A DNA stretch of 64,000 bases from CAYSRJ01 sp964521865. GTDB lineage: Bacteria; Spirochaetota; B62-G9; DRHN01. The notes below the pieces were generated by a model. The model was not told the origin of the DNA, did no database searches, and worked only from the letters and a program-made list of their open reading frames with translations. The position numbers and the translations under genes are program-made. This document shows, in pieces, positions 1 through 6,767 of this stretch (positions are counted from its first letter, which is position 1; the number at the start of each line of letters is the position of its first letter). The stretch lies in NCBI GenBank assembly GCA_964521865.1, contig CAZFTJ010000001.1, positions 372,001 to 436,000 on the forward strand. The letters are read 5' to 3'.

Positions 1-186
1 GAAAAAATTACTCCATATAAACAGATTGTAAATATATGCAATATTACATGTTCCATTCTTTAGCATTACAAATCTCAACTTTTGGTCACAAAGAGAATAT
101 TGAATTTCAGAAAATAGAGAAAGCGAACCCATTTTAAGATTCTCCCGATGAATAATTCTCACACTTGTTTTAAATGAGTTCTCCGT

Positions 187-1632
187 TTATTGTATACTAA
201 ATTTCTCCTCCGCTTCTCTGAATACTTTATCCAGTATTCTTACCACGGTATCGATTACGTCTTTTTCTACATTCAACGGTGGTATAAACTGCATCCTGTT
301 GTGATAATACCCACCTTTTTCGTAGAGAACCCCTTCTTCGAGCAAACGATCCCGAATGTAAGTCGACGCAGCTATTGCCGGCTCTTTTGTGATCCTGTCA
401 TTTACAAGTTCAAGACCAGTATACAGGCCCTTACAATTAATATTCCCGATGATCGTATGTTTTTTTTCGAGCTCCTTTAACGCACTATAAAAATACGCGC
501 CAGTTTCATTCACCATTTTTAAAAAATCTATTGAGGCAATGGTGTTGAGAATATAATTCCCTGAAGCGCAGGCCAGGACATTACCGGCCTGTGTTGAAAC
601 AGTGGCACTAGGACCCCATTCTGTTAATATATCTGATTTTGCAATAACTGCTGAGATCGGAATCCCTCCGCCGAGCGCCTTGGATGTTACAATGATATCT
701 GGCTCGATTCCAGAGTATTCAAAAGCCCACAGTTTACCACTTCTTCCCAGACCACACTGTATCTCATCCACAATGAAAAGCATCCCAAATCGATCGGCAA
801 TCCTCCTCAACTCCTGTAAATATTCAACCGGCGGAATCAGATATGCAGCAGAACTCTGAAATGGTTCAACGAGCATCGCTGCGACATTATTTATCCCACT
901 GACACCATCCCCATAGGGGCTTTCCTTACTTTCAAGAAGTCGCTCAAAGCTCTTCATGCAAAACATATCGCAACTTGGATATTCTTTGCCAAAGAAACAT
1001 CGATAACAATATGGAAAAAAGAAATAACCTGAAGCAGCAACCGGTAGAATTGGATAAAAATAGGGCTGCATTCCTCCTTTGCCGGTTACTCCCATTGTGC
1101 CATAGGTATTTCCATGATAGTCACCATATGCAGTAAGAACATAGGGTTGGCCTGTATAGTAACGAGCAGCTCTCATCGCAAGTTCAATGCCGTCGGATCC
1201 GGTAACACCGAAAACGACCCTTGTTTTTCCTTTAATTTTTGAAAGGCTCGTCAATTTTTCTGCGAGTTTAATCCTCTCGACATGAGGAAAGTCAAAATAA
1301 TGAATAAGCTTTCGAGATTGTTCCTGGATTATTTTCACTATATCCTCATTACATCTGCCCAAATTCGATACGGAAAAACCTGAAAGGAAATCTATATACT
1401 TTTTGCCATCGATATCATATAAGTATGCTCCCTCACCTCTTTCCATGATTGGGGTAATATTGTACAAACCAAAACCGACATTACCGTAAGATTCAACGTC
1501 TGCCCATCTTTTTGCCCAATCTTTTGTCTTTTTACCGAACGGTGATTCCCGCAATCTTTTATCGATTTCACTTTGCGACAGCTTCAATCTTTCTCTCTGC
1601 TCGAAAGCATTTTTTTTCAATTCTTTGGCCAT
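187..1632 (-). CDS. class III PLP-dependent aminotransferase
   Basis: A pyridoxal-phosphate aminotransferase of fold type I, class III (481 residues), predicted to move an amino group between an omega-amino or alpha-amino donor and a 2-oxoacid. The PLP lysine is Lys318 in the motif TSKALGGG, and the cofactor-binding aspartate is in VDEIQCGLGRSG near residue 289. An insert with four cysteines (209, 212, 221, 225; C-x2-C-x8-C-x3-C) could hold a metal; similar inserts occur in some members of the family. I chose the ATG at 1632 because AAAGGA stands just upstream; an in-frame TTG at 1647 is the alternative. It is the last gene of the leftward operon that starts near 5792. The substrate cannot be read from the sequence. 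Confidence 0.9.
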   Translation of the reverse strand: MAKELKKNAFEQRERLKLSQSEIDKRLRESPFGKKTKDWAKRWADVESYGNVGFGLYNITPIMERGEGAYLYDIDGKKYIDFLSGFSVSNLGRCNEDIVKIIQEQSRKLIHYFDFPHVERIKLAEKLTSLSKIKGKTRVVFGVTGSDGIELAMRAARYYTGQPYVLTAYGDYHGNTYGTMGVTGKGGMQPYFYPILPVAASGYFFFPYCYRCFFGKEYPSCDMFCMKSFERLLESKESPYGDGVSGINNVAAMLVEPFQSSAAYLIPPVEYLQELRRIADRFGMLFIVDEIQCGLGRSGKLWAFEYSGIEPDIIVTSKALGGGIPISAVIAKSDILTEWGPSATVSTQAGNVLACASGNYILNTIASIDFLKMVNETGAYFYSALKELEKKHTIIGNINCKGLYTGLELVNDRITKEPAIAASTYIRDRLLEEGVLYEKGGYYHNRMQFIPPLNVEKDVIDTVVRILDKVFREAEEKFSIQ

Positions 1633-1723
1633 AACGATTCCTTTCAATATTAATTTTTTATTATTTAAAGGTTTACACTCCGTATTTAAGCCATTCTTTT
1701 TCCATTATGAGAACCTGTGAGCT

Positions 1724-2686
1724 CTAGTTGAGATTTCGTCTGAGCTCCTCAACCTCCTTCAATGTGGGTAGACCCGTCTGCGTTCCATCCTTTGTTACTG
1801 AAAGCGCTGCAGCACAGTTAGACAGTTGCACTGCTTCGAGGATTTCACAACCGGAAGCGAGAGAAAAGGCCAGGGCTCCGACGAAAGCATCGCCCGCCCC
1901 TGTCGTATCGCGAACAGTGACTTCCGGACTGGGGATATGAAATTCCTTTCCATTCCGTACAAGGAGCGCTCCTGCAGACCCGAGAGTAAGAACCACATTT
2001 TTCACACCATGCTGCATCAACTGACGTGCGGCTCGTTTTGCGTCCTCCATACCCCATATCCTCTGCCCAGTGAGCGCCTGGGCTTCTGTTTGATTCGGAC
2101 AGAGCACATCCACAAAACGCATAATATCCGATATATCCTGTAAAGGTACGGGAGCCGGATTAAGTATGAACGGCGTGTTCACCTCACGGGATATCTCAGC
2201 TACCTTCTTTACTGTCGAAAGTGGAATTTCGAGCTGTGTAACCACCACATCCGATGTTCTGATCTCATCAATCGCCGTACCGATATCCGCTTCTTCCAGC
2301 CTGCAGTTCGCGCCGGAATAAATAACGATCGTGTTTTCACCGCTTTCATCAACTGTCACGAAAGCCATACCTGTAGCGCTCCCGGGGTCCTGAACTATAT
2401 ACCGGGTTTGGACTCCTGCGTGCTTGAAATTTTCAATGAGATCCTCTCCCGATGCATCGGTGCCCACCCTGCACACCATTACCGCTTTCCCCCCAAGTTT
2501 TGCCACTGCAACCGCCTGGTTCGCACCTTTTCCGCCAAAGCTCTTTCTGAAAGCCGATGCTACTACCGTTTCTCCCGGTTCGGGAAGGGTTTTGGTTCTG
2601 AAAAACAGGTCAACATTGGCGCTGCCGACAATGACCACTTTTGGCTTTCTTTTCATTTCCTCCAAAGAATCCCTCTCCTTTTTCAC
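1724..2686 (-). CDS. rbsK: ribokinase-family (PfkB) sugar kinase
   Basis: A PfkB-fold carbohydrate kinase of 320 residues, closest in appearance to ribokinase, which makes ribose 5-phosphate from ribose and ATP. The N-terminal GSANVD stretch, the substrate glycines GGKGANQ (residues 51-57) and the C-terminal anion-hole motif DTTGAGD (260-266, catalytic Asp266) are all intact. The chosen start is a GTG at 2686; an ATG at 2653 gives a protein that begins nearer the usual family start but has a Shine-Dalgarno sequence only 2 bases away. It sits 91 bases upstream of the aminotransferase and 77 bases downstream of the lipoyl gene, on the same strand. No ribose transporter or repressor is nearby, so another sugar or nucleoside substrate is possible. 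Confidence 0.85.
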   Translation of the reverse strand: MKKERDSLEEMKRKPKVVIVGSANVDLFFRTKTLPEPGETVVASAFRKSFGGKGANQAVAVAKLGGKAVMVCRVGTDASGEDLIENFKHAGVQTRYIVQDPGSATGMAFVTVDESGENTIVIYSGANCRLEEADIGTAIDEIRTSDVVVTQLEIPLSTVKKVAEISREVNTPFILNPAPVPLQDISDIMRFVDVLCPNQTEAQALTGQRIWGMEDAKRAARQLMQHGVKNVVLTLGSAGALLVRNGKEFHIPSPEVTVRDTTGAGDAFVGALAFSLASGCEILEAVQLSNCAAALSVTKDGTQTGLPTLKEVEELRRNLN

Positions 2687-2763
2687 TCTTCATTCACGTT
2701 CCCATAATAAAATTATCTCCTGATTTTTTAAGGAGGAAGTTTCGTGCTTATAATCCGCCGGCT

Positions 2764-3006
2764 TTATTCCAGCTGGACCTTGCCCACCACCTTCAGAGAT
2801 AATGTTATCTCATTTTCAGGTACCAGTATTTGTACAAGAGTGCCCGTATATGCGGATTCAAGCTCTATCATCCCTTTTCCGGCTTCAAGTTCCAGCAAAA
2901 CCTCCCCCTTCTTGATCCTCTCGCCCTCTCTTTTCCTCCATTTGGTAATAATGACTTCCTCTTCGACGGTTTCACCAATCTGTGGAATGATAATGTCCTC
3001 AATCAT
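2764..3006 (-). CDS. free-standing lipoyl (biotinyl/lipoyl-like) domain protein
   Basis: An 80-residue protein that consists of a single lipoyl domain. The swinging-arm lysine is Lys44 in the turn EAGKGM, where E2 proteins usually have ETDKA; the flanking beta strands and the PQIGETVEEEVI start are typical. It should carry lipoate on Lys44 and accept an acyl group from the E1 encoded immediately upstream. Unlike normal E2 proteins it has no peripheral-subunit-binding domain and no acyltransferase domain, and no other E2 gene lies in this operon. AAGGAG precedes the ATG. Biotinylation is less likely, because the biotin consensus AMKM is absent. A glycine-cleavage H-protein is also unlikely, as it would be larger and of different sequence. 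Confidence 0.85.
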   Translation of the reverse strand: MIEDIIIPQIGETVEEEVIITKWRKREGERIKKGEVLLELEAGKGMIELESAYTGTLVQILVPENEITLSLKVVGKVQLE

Positions 3007-3057
3007 TCCCGCCCACTCCTTGTCTCGGTAAAGGTTAGTATACCGTGAAACCTGAAC

Positions 3058-4062
3058 TCACTGTATCCCTTTCACCATGTTCCTGATTTCTGACTCGATG
3101 CGCTGTGCGGTTGGAACAACGGATTCCTCGAGAACCGGAGCATATGGAACAGGGGTATCGAGGGTTGTAATCCTTCTTACTTTGCAGCTCTCCCCCAACG
3201 TTTCACATACAGCCGCTATGACGTCTCCTGCCCAGCCGCCGGTAAGCGGAGACTCGTGTATAACAACGAGCCTGCGCGTCTTTCGAACCGATTCGGTAAT
3301 CGTGGTTCCGTCCAGAGGGATAAGTGTTCTGGGATCGATTACCTCGATGTTGATGCCTTGTTTGGAGAGTTCAGAGGATGCCTCTATGCTCCGGTATAAC
3401 ATGAGATGTGTCGCAACCACAGTCGCATCAGTCCCCACTCTTCGCACCTCGGCCTTTCCAAAAGGAATTTCATACGGTTCCTCAGGAACTCCTGCGCTTT
3501 CTAAATTTCCTCCAACAGGTGGAAGCCGCCTCTTCTGGTAGAGAAGTTTGTGTTCAAAGAAAAGTACGGGGTTGTTGTCCCTTATAGAAGATATCATGAG
3601 CCCCTTTGCATCGTAGGGTGTAGATGGAACTGCAAGCTTCAACCCGGGCACACTCATGAAGATACTTTCCGAGCATTGGCTGTGCTGCGCCGCCCTCCTG
3701 TTTGCTCCGACCGGCAGCCTCAGCACGAAGGGAACTGAGACCTGTCCCCCGGACATATAATGGAGCTTGGCGGCTTCGTTTACTATCTGGTCCATGGCGC
3801 AAAAAACGAAATCGCCGAACTGAAATTCAGCCACCGGTCGCATTCCCATGACAGCAGCGCCAATGGCGGTACCGATGAATCCGGTTTCAGATATAGGCGT
3901 GTTCCTAACCCGTTCCTCTCCAAAGCGCTCGAAAAATCCCTTGGTAACGCCGAAACCGCCACCTATCCTGATATCTTCACCTATCAAAAATACGTTTTCG
4001 TCCCTCTCCATTTCCTGTGTTATCGCTTCCTGCAAAGCCTGAAGAAAGCTCAAATTTCTCAT
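3058..4062 (-). CDS. 2-oxoacid dehydrogenase E1 component, beta subunit
   Basis: The 334-residue beta subunit of a thiamine-diphosphate 2-oxoacid dehydrogenase (pyruvate, branched-chain or acetoin type). It carries the usual features: IGEDIRIGGGFGVTKG near the N-terminus, the cofactor-side motif TPISETGFIGTAIGAA, the QFGDFVFCAMDQIVNEAAK helix, and the transketolase C-terminal domain with EVIDPRTLIPLD. It starts 12 bases after the alpha gene ends, with AAAGG upstream, so the two are translated together. Together they would oxidatively decarboxylate a 2-oxoacid and reductively acylate the lipoyl domain encoded next. Sequence alone does not tell pyruvate from acetoin or branched-chain substrates. 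Confidence 0.92.
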   Translation of the reverse strand: MRNLSFLQALQEAITQEMERDENVFLIGEDIRIGGGFGVTKGFFERFGEERVRNTPISETGFIGTAIGAAVMGMRPVAEFQFGDFVFCAMDQIVNEAAKLHYMSGGQVSVPFVLRLPVGANRRAAQHSQCSESIFMSVPGLKLAVPSTPYDAKGLMISSIRDNNPVLFFEHKLLYQKRRLPPVGGNLESAGVPEEPYEIPFGKAEVRRVGTDATVVATHLMLYRSIEASSELSKQGINIEVIDPRTLIPLDGTTITESVRKTRRLVVIHESPLTGGWAGDVIAAVCETLGESCKVRRITTLDTPVPYAPVLEESVVPTAQRIESEIRNMVKGIQ

Positions 4063-4074
4063 CTGCTTTAACCT

Positions 4075-5046
4075 TTAAGGCGCCCACACCATCTCCAGAA
4101 CCTTTCCAGTTTCAGGAGGCTCGCTGGCGATTGCAAAGTCGGCTGAAAACTCGATGAGGTCTTGCTCCTCGTGCTCAACTCTTCTGTGTTCTGCGTCTGA
4201 AAACCCGCATTTTTTAAGACGTTCGCGAATTATCTTCAAGGGATCCCTCGCAAGCCATGTATCGACCTCGTCTCGTGGACGGTAAGCAGCCGGGTCTGTA
4301 CGTGAATGACCCCAGTGCCGGTATGTCTTGCACTCGATGAGTGTGGGACCACCCCCATTCCGCGCCCTGCTCACCGCATCTCTTGCCACGGCACATACCT
4401 TCTCAACATCGTTTCCGTCCACCGTGCATCCCGGAATACCGTATGACGCAGCCCGATCGCTCAGGTTTTCCGGAAGTGCGGTACTGCTTATTCTCGTGCT
4501 GACTCCGTAGAGGTTGTTCTCGCATACGAATACCACCGGAAGCTTCCAGACAGCCGCAAGATTTAATCCTTCATGAAAGGCCCCCTCGTTTGTGGCGCCA
4601 TCGCCGAAAAATGAAACGGCCACCAGGGGCTGTTTCTTCATTTTGAATGAGAGGGCGACTCCTGCTGCTACAGGAATACCGGCACCGACAATTGCGAGTG
4701 CAGGCAGCATCCCTCTTGAGATATCACCAACATGCATCGATCCACCACTACCTCTACAATATCCGTTGCGCTTGCCGAGTATCTCTGCGAGAAGCTGCTT
4801 CGGTTCCAATCCCTTTGCGAGAGCATGTCCGTGGGGTCGATGGGTGCTGACGATAACATCTTTGTTGACAAGTACGCTGCACACTCCCACGGCAACGGCC
4901 TCCTGCCCCGTATACAGGTGTATCGTTCCCGGTACTAGACCTTTAAGGAAGAGCTCGTTCACCTTTTTTTCAAATAACCTGATCCGCATCATAATTCGGT
5001 ACATCCGAACTAGTTCAACGACATCCATGGATAAAGATTCAGTCAT
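4075..5046 (-). CDS. 2-oxoacid dehydrogenase E1 component, alpha subunit
   Basis: The 323-residue alpha subunit of the same E1. The thiamine-diphosphate motif is complete: GDG at residues 148-150 and NN at 177-178. The loop RHWGHSRTDPAAYR corresponds to the phosphorylation-loop region that shapes the active site. Its ATG overlaps the stop codon of the cyclase gene by four bases, which points to translational coupling. The length and the short N-terminus are like acetoin-dehydrogenase and bacterial PdhA alpha subunits. A second, fused E1 lies at 26001-28343; the two are clearly different genes. Confidence 0.92.
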   Translation of the reverse strand: MTESLSMDVVELVRMYRIMMRIRLFEKKVNELFLKGLVPGTIHLYTGQEAVAVGVCSVLVNKDVIVSTHRPHGHALAKGLEPKQLLAEILGKRNGYCRGSGGSMHVGDISRGMLPALAIVGAGIPVAAGVALSFKMKKQPLVAVSFFGDGATNEGAFHEGLNLAAVWKLPVVFVCENNLYGVSTRISSTALPENLSDRAASYGIPGCTVDGNDVEKVCAVARDAVSRARNGGGPTLIECKTYRHWGHSRTDPAAYRPRDEVDTWLARDPLKIIRERLKKCGFSDAEHRRVEHEEQDLIEFSADFAIASEPPETGKVLEMVWAP

Positions 5047-5792
5047 TCACGCATTTCCTCATTCGAACCTTGCAAGAAATTTGAGATCACCCGACCGTCG
5101 CCGAGAAAGATCCTGATCAATTCCTTACACTGCTCGAGCGGCTCGAGTGCGAGCGGTCTGATCGGTGAGGCATCCAGCCCTTTAACAGGTAATGTCAGAG
5201 CCATGAAAAATACGCGGTTTTCTCGCAGCTTGTCCAGGTTGTTCATGTCTTCTATAAGTGGAATACCGTTCGAGAACAATTTTCTGTGATTTACCTGTTT
5301 GCTGTTGATCTGTTTGTTCTCGATACCTGAGCAATCGATGCCGAGACATTTCAATCCACTTCCGATCAACCACTCTACCGCTTCGGTTTCCAGGTAGGGC
5401 CTGCGGTACCTGGACGTCCCGTACTGCTTGCTCAATCCCGTTCTGATCAAAACGATATCATCCTTCTGAACGTGATTTCCTCGCTCCTCGATCTCAGATC
5501 GAGTAATTGGATCGCTGTATCCTTTGTCGGAAAAATCAACGACAGCGGCAGGGCCGATGAGCTTCCGCAAATCCATCTCTCCCGCATTAATCCCATGCTC
5601 AAGCGCATGGTACGGAGCTTCTACATGGGTACCTACATGCGTACAGATGTTCAGCTCCTGCATTATATACCACTCTCCCTCTGCTACCTGGTACCCGGGT
5701 ATGTACTCTTTCACCGGAAATGAGTGTAGGTCCAGCTTGAAACGCTGCTTTCCAGAGGTCAAATGGTGTGACAGATCGATTATTCGTATCAT
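5043..5792 (-). CDS. cyclase-family metal-dependent hydrolase (kynurenine-formamidase-like)
   Basis: A 249-residue member of the Cyclase/KynB family, metal-dependent hydrolases that open or close amide or lactone bonds. The metal motif is HVGTHVEAP (His52, His56, with Glu58 where most members have Asp). It is the first gene of the leftward operon, with AAAAGGA before the ATG, and shares four bases with the E1 alpha gene. The neighbours suggest that it delivers or removes an acyl product in the same pathway, but the reaction is not known. No other tryptophan-catabolism gene lies nearby, so true kynurenine formamidase activity is not supported. Confidence 0.8.
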   Translation of the reverse strand: MIRIIDLSHHLTSGKQRFKLDLHSFPVKEYIPGYQVAEGEWYIMQELNICTHVGTHVEAPYHALEHGINAGEMDLRKLIGPAAVVDFSDKGYSDPITRSEIEERGNHVQKDDIVLIRTGLSKQYGTSRYRRPYLETEAVEWLIGSGLKCLGIDCSGIENKQINSKQVNHRKLFSNGIPLIEDMNNLDKLRENRVFFMALTLPVKGLDASPIRPLALEPLEQCKELIRIFLGDGRVISNFLQGSNEEMRE

Positions 5793-5960
5793 TTCAATCC
5801 TTTTCCTTAATAAATAGTGTTTCCTTACTTCTTTCGTTCAAATATTTTCTCTCAACAAATCCTGGTAATTGATATGTATATTACCGAATAAATCATTTTG
5901 GAATTTCAATATAGGCAAGCAAAAGTCGAAAACCTGTATAGATATGTTTACATACCATTT

Positions 5961-5990
5961 ATAGTACACTATTGGCAGACATCCTGTCAA
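5961..5990 (-). promoter_or_regulatory. sigma-70-type promoter with operator-like palindrome for the E1/lipoyl operon
   Basis: On the minus strand TTGACA (5985-5990) is followed after 18 bases by TACTAT (5961-5966), about 170 bases before the cyclase start codon. The -35 box lies inside an imperfect 19-base palindrome at 5972-5990: TTGGCAG, five bases, CTGTCAA. A repressor bound there would cover the -35, so the operon is probably regulated. Confidence 0.55.
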
Positions 5991-6042
5991 CATATATTTA
6001 CAAAATAATATTTTCATTATAAAGGTGTGTTAAGATTTGAAC

Positions 6043-6114
6043 AGGTAAAAGATAGGCAAGTGAACTTCCAAACTTAAAAGGTTCAAATCGACACTTGCCT
6101 AATGGTTTTTACCT
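6043..6114. repeat. long interrupted inverted repeat (cruciform-like)
   Basis: Two nested arm pairs: AGGTAAAA (6043-6050) with TTTTACCT (6107-6114), and AGGCAAGTG (6054-6062) with CACTTGCCT (6092-6100). The loop holds a further GAAC/GTTC pair. No T-run follows on either strand, so a simple terminator is unlikely. It may be a binding site, the end of a small element, or a structured RNA. Confidence 0.75.
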
Positions 6115-6180
6115 ATAGAATGCAATGACAGGCAATTTTAACATTGTATAGGCTCACTTTTTAATGAAATTCTGGTACAA
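6101..6180 (+). repeat. dispersed intergenic repeat, copy A
   Basis: This 80-base stretch matches 29681-29758 from end to end. The first 43 bases differ at only 8 positions, mostly transitions, and the last 14 match at 12. Both copies lie in the spacer between divergent genes and read towards the rightward gene. It overlaps the right arm of the inverted repeat at 6043-6114. Confidence 0.7.
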
Positions 6181-6193
6181 AAAACCAGAATTT
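6167..6193. repeat. perfect 10-base hairpin
   Basis: AAATTCTGGT (6167-6176) and ACCAGAATTT (6184-6193) are exact inverted copies around a 7-base A-rich loop. There is no T-run after it. The left arm is shared with copy B of the dispersed repeat at 29681-29758, but the right arm is not. Confidence 0.7.
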
Positions 6194-6546
6194 AAATAGA
6201 TAAAACCATATATCAGAGAGCAAGGTCCTACAAAAATTGGAGAAAATAATGATTAGACGAAGTCCCAAATATGAGGAGCTTGTTTAATTGTTTCCCTATT
6301 TTACGAAAGAACTTGGGAAATAGGGAGATAAGTTACTATGTACAGCCTCTGGAAGAGATACATAAAAAGCATCCGGAAGGCTACAAGTATACCCATGTGC
6401 GCCCGACGATCCATGGCGGCGTCTGCCGACCCCGGATGGGCAAACCCCCGGGCCGCCCTTTAAAATCGGCGGTCGTACCCTTTCAACACTCTTAAGATTA
6501 CGTGAGAATTGACGAGAAGTATACTAACCGTTGAAAATGGCGCCTT

Positions 6547-6601
6547 CCGTTTTACTATTATTGTCGATTTATTGGAAATCAGGGTAAAACGGTACTATAC
6601 T
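6547..6601 (+). promoter_or_regulatory. promoter with 9-base operator dyad for the histidine kinase locus
   Basis: TTGGAA (6572-6577), an 18-base spacer and TATACT (6596-6601) form a plausible promoter about 165 bases before the kinase ATG. CCGTTTTAC (6547-6555) and GTAAAACGG (6584-6592) form a perfect inverted repeat: one half lies upstream of the -35 and the other fills the spacer. This placement is typical of a repressor site, or of autoregulation by the response regulator. Confidence 0.55.
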
Positions 6602-6767
6602 AGACATGCGGCAATGTTCAGCCGGAAACAGATTGTGTGTGTCCCGGCAGACCTAAGCTTCGGATTCCACATGCTTCTTGATGACAGGCCGGATAAGAGT
6701 CATTGAAAGGTGTGCAGTACGTCCTGAGGCTTTCTGCCTGGTATATCCCGGTAAAACGATAAAAACC

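Larger units (their letters stand above)
5793..6767. other. long intergenic region between divergent genes, rich in repeats
   Basis: About 975 bases without a convincing gene. The left two-thirds are strongly AT-rich and hold the leftward operon promoter, a long inverted repeat, a dispersed repeat and a perfect hairpin. The stretch around 6370-6480 is abruptly GC-rich. The right end has a promoter with a 9-base dyad in front of the histidine kinase. An open frame at 6271-6495 resembles no family I know and lacks coding character. Confidence 0.75.

Noticed and set aside
6080..6090. GGTTCAAATC, a tRNA T-loop-like sequence
   Set aside because: No acceptor stem, anticodon arm or CCA end surrounds it; it lies within the loop of the inverted repeat.
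6438..6447. GGGCAAACCC as part of a cyclic-di-GMP riboswitch
   Set aside because: The rest of the GEMM consensus (the tetraloop-receptor and the GGACGCAAAG region) is missing.
6271..6495. Open frame of 74 codons in the spacer
   Set aside because: No ribosome site, no family likeness, and composition that changes abruptly in the middle; spacing and repeats fit non-coding DNA better.
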